DNA of 64,000 nt from Fimbriimonadia bacterium (GTDB lineage: Bacteria; Armatimonadota; Fimbriimonadia; Fimbriimonadales; Fimbriimonadaceae), in NCBI GenBank assembly GCA_030427425.1, contig JAUICQ010000002.1, positions 121,269 through 185,268 on the forward strand. The letters run 5' to 3'. A program made the position numbers and the translations under genes. Below, piece after piece: positions 1 to 9,512 of this stretch. Each line of letters opens with the position of its first letter. Position 1 is the first letter of the stretch. The notes under the pieces are model-generated. The model was not told where the DNA came from, did not search any database, and saw only the letters and a program-made list of their open reading frames with translations.

Positions 1-391
1 CATTGTTTTTAGAAGCAACTACTTTATCTTCTGTAAATTCAACATTACCGCTATCTTTATCTATATCTACTTTAGAAGAACTTTCTTGAGATGTATTGGA
101 AGTTTTTTCGCTCTTTGTAGCATCGCCAGAGCCCCAATTAGATGGCAACTCTTCTCCACTTTTCAAAATTGCAGCAATCGGCTTACCTACAGGAACATTG
201 TCACCAGGTTGTACCAACAACCCTTCTAGTATTCCAGAACCTGGCGATTCTAATTCTAAGGTTGCTTTATCTGTCTGAATTGTTCCAATAACTTCACCAG
301 ACTTAACTTTATCGCCTGGTTTTTTAATCCATTCAACTAAAGTTCCCTCTTCCATGCCATCGCCCATTTTAGGCATAATCACTTCAATCAT
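1..391 (-). CDS. Lipoyl-domain E2 component of a 2-oxoacid dehydrogenase, N-terminal part (runs off the window)
   Basis: This is the 5' end of a minus-strand gene; the rest lies before base 1. Translation from the ATG at 391 begins MIEVIMPKMGDGMEEGTLVEW and continues into a complete lipoyl (biotinyl-like) domain of about 80 residues. The lysine that carries lipoate sits in the TDKAT turn near residue 43. An acidic, Ser/Asp-rich linker follows, as between the lipoyl and subunit-binding domains of E2. The family transfers acyl groups to CoA in the pyruvate or related dehydrogenase complex in the cytoplasm. A GAGAGAG purine run lies directly before the ATG. The catalytic domain is not visible, so pyruvate versus branched-chain specificity cannot be told. 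A free-standing lipoyl protein is less likely because of the long linker. Confidence 0.85.
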   Translation of the reverse strand, partial: MIEVIMPKMGDGMEEGTLVEWIKKPGDKVKSGEVIGTIQTDKATLELESPGSGILEGLLVQPGDNVPVGKPIAAILKSGEELPSNWGSGDATKSEKTSNTSQESSSKVDIDKDSGNVEFTEDKVVASKNN

Positions 392-733
392 CTCTCTCTC
401 TATGCTACCCCTATAGCCCTATAAGTAAATATTGATTTCTATTAAAACAAACAAAAACTAACAGAATAATACAATATTTTCAGCTATACATATATTTAAT
501 ACAGTATAGCTATATTATTTTCGGCTCTCTTTGCATCCATCCAAAGGTTCACAAGACAACTTCGCTAAAATCTCACCGCATTAACCAACCGTGTGATTAT
601 TTAGCATGGTACCTTAGACATGTAAGTATGCTATTATTATATATAGAACTATAAGATTTTATAATATAAATGGCATGTTTTTTAATTAGGCCTAACCTAG
701 TTATGTTAGACAACTGCCAGCAATGGAGATAAT
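392..733. other. Divergent intergenic region, E2 gene / nusA
   Basis: This 342-base gap separates the divergent E2 gene and nusA. No convincing gene or structured RNA was found. It holds a 7-bp inverted repeat (482-488 with 505-511) and a small CTAAC/GTTAG repeat near 692-710, close to nusA. Promoters for both directions must lie here, but no clear -35/-10 pair stands out. No rimP gene precedes nusA, unlike the usual bacterial order. Confidence 0.5.
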
Positions 734-1768
734 ATGGATATAATGCAGCAACTAAAACAAATAGCTCAGGAGAGAGACATCCCTGTTGATAAATTAACAG
801 AAGAGTTAGAGGATGCCCTCGGAACTGCATATAAAAGATATATTCATGCTCCTGGAGATGTTACAGTTAATCTTGATCCCAAAAAAGGATGGACTGCTAT
901 TATTCAGAAAGAAGTTGTTGAGGAAGTTTTTGAACCAGCAATTGAAATAAGTCACCAAGAAGCACAGAAAAGACAACCCAACATAGAAATCGGGGAGTTT
1001 ATAGGTGTTGAAGTAGACCCTAACCGATTCGGCAGAATCGCTGCCCAAACATTTAAACAAGTACTTAACCAAAAACTAAGAGATGCTGAATACAAAAGAA
1101 TTCAGGAAGTCTTTAGTGAAAAAATTGGAGACGTAGTAACCGGTACCGTACTAAGAAAAGAAGAAAGTACCATCTATATCCAAGTAGAAAGAGTGGAAGC
1201 CGAACTGCCAGCAAGAGAGCAGATTCAATATGAACAACTTAGACCTAACGATAACGTAAGAGTATACGTAATAAGAGTTGATGATGACAAAAAAGGATTA
1301 AGAGTTATCGTAAGCAGAACCCACCCGCTACTCCTTAAACGACTCCTCGAAATGGAAGTTCCAGAAATAGGAGAAGGTATCGTTGTTGTTAAAAATATCG
1401 CCCGAGAACCGGGTCAGAGAGCTAAAGTATCCGTCCTTAGCACCGATGAACGTGTAGACGCTCTAGGAGCATGCGTGGGACAGAGAGGTACGAGAGTTCA
1501 GGATATCATGGAAGAGCTTAATGATGAAAGAATAGACATCGTACCCTACAGTTCTAGCAAAGAACAGTTCATTGTTAATGCACTCAGCCCAGCTAAAGTG
1601 AATAGCATTACACTAGATTATGACGAATTAAATGCTCTAGTAGTAGTACCCGATACACAACTCTCACTGGCCATTGGTAAGGGTGGACAAAACGTAAGAC
1701 TTGCAGCCAAACTTACAGAATGGAAAATAGATATCAGAAGCGAAAGTCAGATGGCAAATAATAAGTAG
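734..1768 (+). CDS. nusA: Transcription termination/antitermination factor NusA
   Basis: NusA binds RNA polymerase and nascent RNA and controls pausing, termination and antitermination. The 344-residue product has the NusA N-terminal domain (about 1-125), an S1 domain (about 130-200, with GDVVTGTVLRKEE) and two KH domains (about 225-340, with GACVGQRGTRVQ and AIGKGGQNVRLA). It stops after KH2, so the C-terminal acidic repeats of the E. coli protein are absent. This short form is normal in many other phyla. The ATG at 734 follows GGAG at 725-728 with good spacing. infB follows on the same strand 76 bases downstream, the classical nusA-infB pairing, with a strong inverted repeat between them. 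Confidence 0.96.
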   Translation: MDIMQQLKQIAQERDIPVDKLTEELEDALGTAYKRYIHAPGDVTVNLDPKKGWTAIIQKEVVEEVFEPAIEISHQEAQKRQPNIEIGEFIGVEVDPNRFGRIAAQTFKQVLNQKLRDAEYKRIQEVFSEKIGDVVTGTVLRKEESTIYIQVERVEAELPAREQIQYEQLRPNDNVRVYVIRVDDDKKGLRVIVSRTHPLLLKRLLEMEVPEIGEGIVVVKNIAREPGQRAKVSVLSTDERVDALGACVGQRGTRVQDIMEELNDERIDIVPYSSSKEQFIVNALSPAKVNSITLDYDELNALVVVPDTQLSLAIGKGGQNVRLAAKLTEWKIDIRSESQMANNK

Positions 1769-1777
1769 AATTTAATA

Positions 1778-1817
1778 TATACTGCAACTAAACACAAACA
1801 AAAACTGTTGCAGTATA
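1778..1817 (+). promoter_or_regulatory. Perfect 11-bp inverted repeat between nusA and infB
   Basis: TATACTGCAAC (1778-1788) is exactly complementary to GTTGCAGTATA (1807-1817) across an 18-base A-rich loop. No T tract follows, so it is not a standard intrinsic terminator. It ends 18 bases before the infB ribosome-binding site. It may be an RNA-processing or attenuation element that sets the nusA/infB ratio; this is inference. Confidence 0.55.
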
Positions 1818-1844
1818 CAGATCAATAACAAAAAAGGAGTAGCA

Positions 1845-3776
1845 TTGTTGACAATAAGTAAAATGGAAGTTTCAATTAAAGAATTAGCAAATAAATATAA
1901 CACTAAAACAGTATATATTAAAAACGCACTGAGATCTTTGGATATTAGCTGTGATAATGATACTTTTACAGCAGATGAAGATGTATTAGAACTTATTAAA
2001 GATGCCGTCGAAGAAAGTAAAAAAAATAATGTTATTCATGTAACACCAAATTCTACTCCTAGAGAAATTGCACAAGTATTAGATGTATCACAATCGGAAA
2101 TACAAAAATTACTCATCAGTAAATTTAAAGTAATGGCAACATTAACCACTGCGCTTAAAGATGATGTTGTAGAAAGAATTTTTGAACACTACGAATTTAA
2201 AGTTGAATGGGGAGCGCCAGCCCAACCCGTAGCGGCTAAACCAAAGAAACATCCAACTAAAGCATCTGCCAAACAGATAAGACCCGCTATCGTTACAGTA
2301 ATGGGACACGTAGACCATGGTAAAACTTCCCTGCTAGATTTCATTAGGAAAGCAGATATCGCTTCCGGAGAACATGGAGGTATCACACAACATATAGGAG
2401 CTTATCAAGTACATACACCACAAGGGATTATTACGTTTTTAGATACACCTGGTCACGAAGCATTTACTGCCATGAGAGCCAGAGGGGCTAAAGTTACAGA
2501 TATCGCTATCCTCGTAGTATCTGCAGACGATGGAATTATGCCTCAGACCATAGAAGCAATCCATCACGCACAAAACGCTGAAGTACCAATTATCGTAGCC
2601 GTAAATAAAATAGATAAGCCTGGAGCTAACCCAGATAAGGTGCTTGCACAACTTACAGAACACGGACTTATACCAGAAGTATATGGTGGACAGACCATCA
2701 CATGTAACGTATCCGCTAAAACTGGTGAAGGTATACCCGAACTGCTAGAAATGATCTGTCTCCAAGCAGAAGTTCTACAACTAGAAGCAGAACCAAAAGG
2801 AGAATTTGAAGCAGCTATTATCGAGGCAAAACTGGATAAAGGAAGAGGACCCGTCGCTACTCTTATCATAGAAAATGGAACCCTTAAAGTAGGAGACTCC
2901 TTAGCAGTAAATGCAGCATTCGGTAAAGTGAAAGCCATGCTAGATTACACAGGGAAACCTATCAAAGAAGCTGCCCCTGCCACACCTGTTGCAGTATTAG
3001 GATTTAATACCGTTCCATCTGCAGGTAGCACTGCACTTAGATACAAAAATGAAAAAATAGCACGTGAATTTGCTGAAAAATTTGGAATTGCAGCCAAAGC
3101 TAAAGAACATAATAACAAAAACAAAGCTATTCATCTAAAAGATCTAAGAAATAAACTAGCCACTCAAGGACTAAAAGAACTGAAGCTAATTGTAAAAGCA
3201 GATGTAGACGGATCACTTGAAGCCGTAAACGGACTGCTCGAAAAATTAGATAACGATGAAGTAGTTGTAAAAGTTATCCATAGCGGAGTAGGTTCCATAA
3301 TGGAATCGGATATCCTACTTGCAAGCGCTGCTGAAGCAATCTGCGTGGGATTCAACACTAGAACCGAACCCAATGCAAAACAAGAAGCGGAAAAGCTGAG
3401 CATAGAAATAAGACATTATAAAATAATCTATGAACTGATAGAAGATATCGAAGCTGCTGTCAAAGGTATGCTCGCACCTAAATTCGAAGAAGAAGCACAA
3501 GGAACATTAGAAGTACGTGTTGTATTTAATCTGTCTCGACACGGAATAGTTGCCGGATCTTATGTCCAAGACGGTAAAATTACTCGTGATTCATCCGTGA
3601 GAATTAAACGGAACAGAGAAATTATTTTCGACGGTAAGGTCGCATCCCTAAAACATCTTAGAAACGATGTTAAAGAAGTTAAGGTTGGTATGGAATGCGG
3701 CGTACAATTAGAAGACTTCACAGACTTCAAAGAAGGTGACATCTTCGAAGTGTATCAGATGATACAGATAAATTAA
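1845..3776 (+). CDS. infB: Translation initiation factor IF-2
   Basis: IF-2 is the GTPase that brings initiator tRNA to the ribosome. The 643-residue protein is a short form, with an abbreviated N-terminal region (about 1-145). The GTPase domain follows: G1 GHVDHGKT at about 154-161, then GITQHIGAY, DTPGHEAFTAMRARGA, NKIDKPGAN and the SAK motif. Domains II to IV complete the protein. A TTG start at 1845 is likely because GGAG lies at 1836-1839. A second TTG at 1848 is equally possible, and the first in-frame ATG (1863) is too far from the Shine-Dalgarno sequence. The gene is downstream of nusA and is closed by a strong hairpin terminator. Confidence 0.96.
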   Translation: MLTISKMEVSIKELANKYNTKTVYIKNALRSLDISCDNDTFTADEDVLELIKDAVEESKKNNVIHVTPNSTPREIAQVLDVSQSEIQKLLISKFKVMATLTTALKDDVVERIFEHYEFKVEWGAPAQPVAAKPKKHPTKASAKQIRPAIVTVMGHVDHGKTSLLDFIRKADIASGEHGGITQHIGAYQVHTPQGIITFLDTPGHEAFTAMRARGAKVTDIAILVVSADDGIMPQTIEAIHHAQNAEVPIIVAVNKIDKPGANPDKVLAQLTEHGLIPEVYGGQTITCNVSAKTGEGIPELLEMICLQAEVLQLEAEPKGEFEAAIIEAKLDKGRGPVATLIIENGTLKVGDSLAVNAAFGKVKAMLDYTGKPIKEAAPATPVAVLGFNTVPSAGSTALRYKNEKIAREFAEKFGIAAKAKEHNNKNKAIHLKDLRNKLATQGLKELKLIVKADVDGSLEAVNGLLEKLDNDEVVVKVIHSGVGSIMESDILLASAAEAICVGFNTRTEPNAKQEAEKLSIEIRHYKIIYELIEDIEAAVKGMLAPKFEEEAQGTLEVRVVFNLSRHGIVAGSYVQDGKITRDSSVRIKRNREIIFDGKVASLKHLRNDVKEVKVGMECGVQLEDFTDFKEGDIFEVYQMIQIN

Positions 3777-3787
3777 ACACTCTCTCT

Positions 3788-3830
3788 GCTATATCTATTC
3801 AACATCAATAGATATAGCACTCTCTTTTTT
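3788..3830 (+). terminator. Intrinsic terminator after infB
   Basis: A perfect 12-bp stem (GCTATATCTATT at 3788-3799, AATAGATATAGC at 3807-3818) with a 7-base loop is followed by a T run at 3825-3830. It overlaps the last codons of the convergent gene that ends at 3795, so the same bases are both terminator and coding sequence. Confidence 0.85.
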
Positions 3831-4169
3831 ATCAGTCAGCTTTGTAGCATCAACATTCTGAGGCTTTATATTCTGCTTGCTACCTAAAATGATATGGTAA
3901 TTCTTTAATTCTGCCCACTTCTCAATGCCACTAACATCCATCGCAGTATCTAATCTTCTCTTTAAAAGAATTAACTCACTCTCTACATTCCTAATCTGTT
4001 CAACACAACGAATACGCTCTCTACGCATGTTCTCAAGCCACGTCTGACCCAATAACGAAAAAGTGCTGTGCAAAACTCCAATAAAAAGAATATATAACAA
4101 GAGGTTATTGATAAACCTCTTAACGATATCAATTTTCCTACCAATAGATCTCTTCTTATCTCTGTTCAT
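3795..4169 (-). CDS. Small single-pass membrane protein with coiled coil (FtsL/FtsB-like topology)
   Basis: The 124-residue product has a basic N-terminus, one membrane segment at about 22-42 and then a heptad-like helix (about 45-80). The tail is hydrophilic. This topology resembles FtsL/DivIC-type divisome proteins, but no family motif proves it. A more convincing FtsB homologue is encoded at 34454-34792, so this one may be the FtsL-like partner or something unrelated. Its ATG shares one base with the tatD stop codon (TAATG arrangement), indicating translational coupling to tatD. The 3' end overlaps the infB terminator hairpin. Confidence 0.6.
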   Translation of the reverse strand: MNRDKKRSIGRKIDIVKRFINNLLLYILFIGVLHSTFSLLGQTWLENMRRERIRCVEQIRNVESELILLKRRLDTAMDVSGIEKWAELKNYHIILGSKQNIKPQNVDATKLTDKKESAISIDVE

Positions 4170-4951
4170 TACCTACCCACAGAACTTTCTAACTTTGGAA
4201 AAAATTGTAATGCATTCTCCGTACTAATTCTACCACTCTCTTCTTCAGTACAATCCCATAATTTTGCTAACTCTCTATTTATATAAACTAAATATTCAGG
4301 AACATTCGTCTTACCTCTATGGGGAACAGGGGTTAACCAGGGAGCATCTGTTTCCAGTACAATCCTATCTTTAGGAAGACTCTTGATAACTTCCCTCAAA
4401 TCGTCATTCTTCTTGTACGTTATCGGACCATCCACTCCGAAGTAAGCTCCTAAGTTCAATGCCCTGTTTGCATCGCTAGCATCACCACTAAAACAGTGGA
4501 AAAGATAAGGATGTATTGGCTCACTCTCTAATAAACTTAGAAGTGCATCTAATGCTTCCCTACAATGAAATACCACGGGAGCATCAATATCACGAGCAAG
4601 AACCAACTGATCTCGAAAACATTTCTCCTGCTCTTCCTTCGTAGCATAATCCCAATAATAATCTAACCCTATCTCACCAATAGCAACTACCTTCGGATGA
4701 TTGTAGTACTCTTCTAAATTTTTAAGATATTTACTGTCCCAGGTTTTTGCATAGTTAGGATGCCATCCAACAATCGCATATACTGTTTCATGCTTTTCAG
4801 CAAGATCAATCGCTTTAGCATTCGTCTCGCGATCTATACCCACTACTAACAACTTCTTAACATCCATATCATCAGCATCCCGAACTACTTCATCTACGTT
4901 CGGAAACGCTTCAACGTCATTTAAATGGCAGTGGGTATCTATCAAATACAT
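4169..4951 (-). CDS. tatD: TatD family metal-dependent hydrolase (DNase)
   Basis: The 260-residue protein is of normal TatD length and has the metal-binding signatures: H7 and H9 in DTHCHL, the glutamate in GEIGLDYYW, histidines in FHCREA and FHCFSGD, and the aspartate in ETDAPWLTP. Family members are TIM-barrel hydrolases of the amidohydrolase superfamily. They act as 3'-5' exonucleases or DNases and are implicated in DNA repair. The assignment to the family is firm; the physiological substrate is not known from the sequence. It forms a two-gene unit with the downstream coiled-coil membrane protein. Despite the name there is no link here to tatC, which lies 25 kb away. Confidence 0.92.
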   Translation of the reverse strand: MYLIDTHCHLNDVEAFPNVDEVVRDADDMDVKKLLVVGIDRETNAKAIDLAEKHETVYAIVGWHPNYAKTWDSKYLKNLEEYYNHPKVVAIGEIGLDYYWDYATKEEQEKCFRDQLVLARDIDAPVVFHCREALDALLSLLESEPIHPYLFHCFSGDASDANRALNLGAYFGVDGPITYKKNDDLREVIKSLPKDRIVLETDAPWLTPVPHRGKTNVPEYLVYINRELAKLWDCTEEESGRISTENALQFFPKLESSVGR

Positions 4952-4981
4952 AATTAAAATTATAAAAGCATATGTAAATTT

Positions 4982-7900
4982 TTACTTTACTATATAACTC
5001 TTCTCTCCTATTGTAAAACAAGCTTTACCAGAAACAGCAAAGCATTTCTTAAGATTAAATTCCCCTGTGGTTGCATTCAGAGATTCATCTTTAGAAAGCG
5101 TAGGCTTCTTTTGTCCTAAATTAATCTTAGCAACTCTATACTGCAGCGCATTAGATATCTGGGGTTCGGCTACTGGTGGCAAGTAAGAATAACATAAATA
5201 AAGATGATCGCCGCTCAACCTCATAACTAGGTCACTTTTGCTGCCAATGTTCTCTTTAATACTAAGTACTGTTACTATACCCTTGTCTATATCTACTACT
5301 TTCGAATCCTTTTTATATAACCAAGGGAAAAGATAGATCCCTTCGATATTAGAATTATTTTTAATTCCTGAAATAGCCAAGAAAAAAACTTCATCATCTT
5401 TTTTTTCTACGGCTATTCTACTAATTTTCCTCAGACCTTTAACTTGCAATTTAAAGGTTGTATTATCTTCTTTATCTTCTTCTACTTCAATTTCATACAG
5501 GCCATCATTCTTTAATTCAAATTTATTCACTTTCAACGTAGGATTATCTTCTAGTATTAAGTTTGCATCATAAATACCATCACAATTGAACCACTTACTA
5601 CCAGATCCCAACGTCGGATTCCTACTATCAGTAGAACATAGACTATTATCAGTAGAACATAGACTATAATCCACTCTATATTTCCCTCTCGGTAGCAGAA
5701 TATAATCATTATCTATCCAACTTACACGACCTGAATCTGGCAAACTGAAACGAATAGATTCAAATTTAATACCTGAACTATATTCAAGATTAATATAAAC
5801 ATCACCCTGAACATCCACATTGCCGATTCTATTTATTCTCCAATTTGCAGGATTTTTTAATCCGTTAAAAGAATCTATCGGCATGATACTGTACTTGGGA
5901 ATTTCATGATTTTTAATAACAACTATCAGACTCTTTTTCACACCATCCGATGTACCCATTACTGTATTCATTGCATCTGATAATGCAAATTTATAGTTCC
6001 CTAAATAATCCCCAGCTGGAGTATTGGTAGAAATATTAGCTATAAAATTTAATTTCATACTTGATGCAGCTAAATCTGTAGAAACGTTTCCTTCTTCCAT
6101 GTATTTTTTTGTTGAATCCCTATCCAGAACCGTTGGAGTAAAAAGCGACCCCGATTCCACTTTGCGAAACTGAGGTATCTCACGACCCAACCTCTCGTAG
6201 AATCCGCATTTATCAGCGGATATATAAGGTTCTATTGCAGTAGGAACTATTTTTTCATTACGATTTTTAATATCGTCATAACCATCTGGCTTTTGGAACA
6301 TACATTTATTATTCTCTAAGAAACAGCTTAAACTAAAAAGATCTGAATTATTCCTAGGAAACAGAAACAATCTATCCATCATCAGACTAATACTGTTATT
6401 TTTAATTATAAAATCTCCCGAGATCAGTTTATTACCGGATTGATTTTCTAACTTTATAAAGAGTTCATTTTTATCATTATCTTTTTTAATAACTTCTTCT
6501 TTATATTTAACATCCTCAAATTCAATCGGATTCAGAAATTCAAAATCTATACCACACCTATATGTTCCTGGCAGACCTCTCGGAACTGCATATCTAACAA
6601 TTAAACTCTTTTTACCCGGGGTATCTTTCTGTTGCTTGGTATAGGTTGGATAGTACACCCCCCAGTAAACAAGACGAGTTCTTCTCAGTGCGTTTTTAGC
6701 ACCAGCACCAAAACTAAACTTTACATTAGCTAAATATAATTTAGATTCTGGTGTTAAGCACAAACATATAGGTTCACCATAACGGAACTCCGTTTTATCA
6801 ATAGGACTATGCTCTCTATTAATATAAGACATAGGTGTTATTACTTTTACTTTAAATGAAATTTTAGGAGTAATTGCTTTGTCTATTCTCCTGCCTGGTA
6901 GAGGTCGATATCCATTATGTACAGCTGTCCTGTCTATCTCTTTTGCCACTTCCGCCAGATCAGAATTAGCAACTACCTCTAGTTCACCATCTTCAGCAGC
7001 AAAACAGATTAAAGCATCATTGGTATATCCTCCGCAACTAATACCATTTAGCTTTATGGCAGAACTTGGCAGTAACTTTGTAGCATGCCAGATATTCAAA
7101 TCCTCGTTCTTAGTATCTTTTAGCTTGTCTAATTTAATGGCATAATTGAAAAGCACATTACCCTTCGTAGAGAATAAGAGTTTTGTTTCATCACCGTAGT
7201 TAATCAGCCGCAAAGAGTGCCTCATGATTTCTGTGCTCCCATGACTATTATTATCTAGAAAAAATACTGGCTCATAAAACAACATTTTTTTCTTGAACCA
7301 AGACAAATTAATCAATACAGACGATTCTTTCAATTCAGGCTTTGAATCATCATTTTCCATATCAGACGCCACGTATATATTAGCACCTAAAACCAATCGA
7401 GAATTCTCATCTTTTTCCGATATGTTATTCACATACTCCAGACCTACTATCCTCAATAGATTTTTGTCATAATCATCTTTAATCGTATCTCTCTCATTCT
7501 TCAGATTGCTCATGCTCTCTTCAGAGAAAATATTCCAATTGCTCTCTAGAGTATCGTTTAAAGCTGCTATGTTTTCTAAAGGAATGGAGTATGCTCCTCC
7601 CAATTCATCTAAACAGAAGATGCTCCTATTCTTGTAAGCTGTTAGCATCAGAATCCTGGCATGTACCTTTTTCTGTACAAGATTTACACTCTTAATGTGG
7701 TCCCCGTTACTAACATTCACTAAGTGGATTGTATTATTTGCATCCAGTATTGCCAGGCACCACTGCATATGGTCAGAATCTATCGGCTTATACTGGAACG
7801 CAACTATTTTTTCAATTTCAGCTTCGGGTATATCATAGAAGTGATTATCTTCATTCACCTGATTCTCAGCAACACTCATGGATAGAAGACTTTTATTCCC

Positions 7901-9124
7901 ATGTGATACGATAAAAATTTTTCCATCAACCGCTAAAGAAGACACTTTATCCGATAACTCACTTTTTATATCATGCTCCAGTATCTTCTTACCGTCTTTA
8001 GCATTCAAAACATATATCTTCCCATCCTGAAACGGAACAACTACACCCGACTCCTTTTTACCTTTATCTAGATATTCCACCAGAAATGGTTGCTGCAATA
8101 ATCCTCCAGTATTCGTATATCCAACCAATTTCTCTTTTTCTAATACGCTACTCCAAAATGTTATAGGTTGAAACTTATTCTTAATCTCTTTTGGAAGAGA
8201 AGCAGGATACGGCTTAGATCCCCTAGTCTTAAAAGCTTCACACTTTGCCACCCACTTACCATCTTTTCCTGGTGCATAAAATGTGTGAAAAATAATATTA
8301 TCATCTCCATCTGTACTTATTAAAGGAAAGGTATTCGATATCTTATCTAGAACAGTAATCTGCGCTGGAGGAATATAGTATTTACTTTTAATACGGTTAA
8401 CACGTTGAATATGTTGTGAACCTACAAAAGTAACAGTTAATGTATCGCTTTTAACGTAGAAATTTTCACTTAAAGATAATATATTTCCAGGAATATCATC
8501 ATTTAACTTTAACATTGAATTTATATTTCGATTATTACCTTTCCAAGATAGCTTAACTTTATAAAAAGTATTATCGAAAACAGGATAGTTATTTATATTT
8601 GAGCTCTCCCAATCTATACCATCACTACTTGCTCGAAGTAGTGATGGTATTAAGAAAGATAGCTTGATATACTTGCCAACAGGAAGATTTTCAAACACCC
8701 ATGAGATGCCTTTTAGATCCTCCTTTTCTGCTACGGAAAAATATATATCACCTGGCTCTATTTTTTCAGGTTGAGATACTAGAGTCACATTATAATCAAA
8801 GCGTTTGTTGTTTTCTTTATCATGATCAGGTTCTTTATTTTCAATTAGTGTATACCAGCTTAAAGAATCCTTTTGAACAGGAAAAACCCATTGTCCCGAT
8901 TCTTTTTTTTCGTTTTCACCAGTGTATAGCAATCCGGCATTATCTGATATATTAGATATAGAAGGCAGAGGTAGATTGGAACAGGATCCGTCCCCGTAGG
9001 CGGATTTAAAAGGAGAAATCACAGGTTTATCTTCACCCGATTCCACTAAACTAGCAGAACCTACAAATACTAGAATTGGAAATAAATAGAAAAATATGGC
9101 TAATCTGGTGCTACCTATCTTCAT
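4982..9124 (-). CDS. Very large exported protein of unknown function with propeller-like repeats
   Basis: The open frame is 1,400 codons from a TTG at 9184. The better start is the ATG at 9122-9124 (residue 21 of that frame), because it begins a classical signal peptide: MKIGSTR, a hydrophobic core LAIFFYLFPILVFV, then GSAS. The mature part is hydrophilic and beta-rich. Around residues 350-560 it has blade-like segments such as DGKIYVLNAKDGKKILEHD, resembling PQQ/WD-type beta-propeller repeats. Later sections look like Ig-like or C2-like beta sandwiches. No catalytic motif was recognised. Neither candidate start has a clear Shine-Dalgarno sequence. A surface or periplasmic structural role is possible; a PilY1-like pilus protein is one idea but is not supported by any specific motif. 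Confidence 0.8.
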   Translation of the reverse strand: MKIGSTRLAIFFYLFPILVFVGSASLVESGEDKPVISPFKSAYGDGSCSNLPLPSISNISDNAGLLYTGENEKKESGQWVFPVQKDSLSWYTLIENKEPDHDKENNKRFDYNVTLVSQPEKIEPGDIYFSVAEKEDLKGISWVFENLPVGKYIKLSFLIPSLLRASSDGIDWESSNINNYPVFDNTFYKVKLSWKGNNRNINSMLKLNDDIPGNILSLSENFYVKSDTLTVTFVGSQHIQRVNRIKSKYYIPPAQITVLDKISNTFPLISTDGDDNIIFHTFYAPGKDGKWVAKCEAFKTRGSKPYPASLPKEIKNKFQPITFWSSVLEKEKLVGYTNTGGLLQQPFLVEYLDKGKKESGVVVPFQDGKIYVLNAKDGKKILEHDIKSELSDKVSSLAVDGKIFIVSHGNKSLLSMSVAENQVNEDNHFYDIPEAEIEKIVAFQYKPIDSDHMQWCLAILDANNTIHLVNVSNGDHIKSVNLVQKKVHARILMLTAYKNRSIFCLDELGGAYSIPLENIAALNDTLESNWNIFSEESMSNLKNERDTIKDDYDKNLLRIVGLEYVNNISEKDENSRLVLGANIYVASDMENDDSKPELKESSVLINLSWFKKKMLFYEPVFFLDNNSHGSTEIMRHSLRLINYGDETKLLFSTKGNVLFNYAIKLDKLKDTKNEDLNIWHATKLLPSSAIKLNGISCGGYTNDALICFAAEDGELEVVANSDLAEVAKEIDRTAVHNGYRPLPGRRIDKAITPKISFKVKVITPMSYINREHSPIDKTEFRYGEPICLCLTPESKLYLANVKFSFGAGAKNALRRTRLVYWGVYYPTYTKQQKDTPGKKSLIVRYAVPRGLPGTYRCGIDFEFLNPIEFEDVKYKEEVIKKDNDKNELFIKLENQSGNKLISGDFIIKNNSISLMMDRLFLFPRNNSDLFSLSCFLENNKCMFQKPDGYDDIKNRNEKIVPTAIEPYISADKCGFYERLGREIPQFRKVESGSLFTPTVLDRDSTKKYMEEGNVSTDLAASSMKLNFIANISTNTPAGDYLGNYKFALSDAMNTVMGTSDGVKKSLIVVIKNHEIPKYSIMPIDSFNGLKNPANWRINRIGNVDVQGDVYINLEYSSGIKFESIRFSLPDSGRVSWIDNDYILLPRGKYRVDYSLCSTDNSLCSTDSRNPTLGSGSKWFNCDGIYDANLILEDNPTLKVNKFELKNDGLYEIEVEEDKEDNTTFKLQVKGLRKISRIAVEKKDDEVFFLAISGIKNNSNIEGIYLFPWLYKKDSKVVDIDKGIVTVLSIKENIGSKSDLVMRLSGDHLYLCYSYLPPVAEPQISNALQYRVAKINLGQKKPTLSKDESLNATTGEFNLKKCFAVSGKACFTIGEKSYIVK
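5626..5667 (-). repeat. Perfect 21-bp tandem duplication inside the large exported protein gene
   Basis: Two identical 21-base units (5626-5646 and 5647-5667) encode a repeated LCSTD motif (SLCSTDNSLCSTD). The lack of any base difference points to a recent slippage event that kept the reading frame. Confidence 0.9.
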
Positions 9125-9232
9125 ATAACTAACTATATTATAGAATAAATAGTCCATTACGAAGTATTCGGTGATTCTCTTCAAAGAAAATTCATTTGAA
9201 CCTGAAATATTAAACAGTTTTTTATATTATAG

Positions 9233-9388
9233 AAGGGAGTGGATCACGTTCCAGGATAACTCAGAGTAGGACGGAAAATAATAGATTTAGCTTTGCTAAT
9301 TAAAGAGCACTCGGAATATGATACTCGGGATAGGGCTACAACTATACTCCCTATTATTGGGTCATCCTGGAACGGGATCCACTCCCTT
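9233..9388. repeat. 156-bp element with 28-bp terminal inverted repeats (MITE-like)
   Basis: Bases 9233-9260 are the reverse complement of 9361-9388 at 26 of 28 positions. Inside, AATAATAG (9277-9284) is complementary to CTATTATT (9351-9358), so the whole element can fold back on itself. It has no coding capacity and lies in the 328-base gap between the histidine kinase gene and the large exported protein gene. A clear target-site duplication was not found. It could be a non-autonomous mobile element, a relic of an insertion sequence, or a large regulatory hairpin. No second copy was seen in this window. Confidence 0.6.
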
Positions 9389-9512
9389 TATACTGCGTAT
9401 TGCTATTGGTTTATTGCAATCAAATGAGAGCTTGAATAGATCCCCTAGAAGGATAACAACCTCGTGGACACTAGACTGTTAGTGTTAGTTGTAGCCCCAC
9501 CTTTCATAATTC

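Noticed and set aside
597..830. 77-codon minus-strand frame upstream of nusA
   Set aside because: It overlaps the nusA start, has no ribosome-binding site and looks like a translation of AT-rich non-coding DNA.
2564..2938. 124-codon minus-strand frame inside infB
   Set aside because: It is a shadow of the infB reading frame with no start signal or family features.
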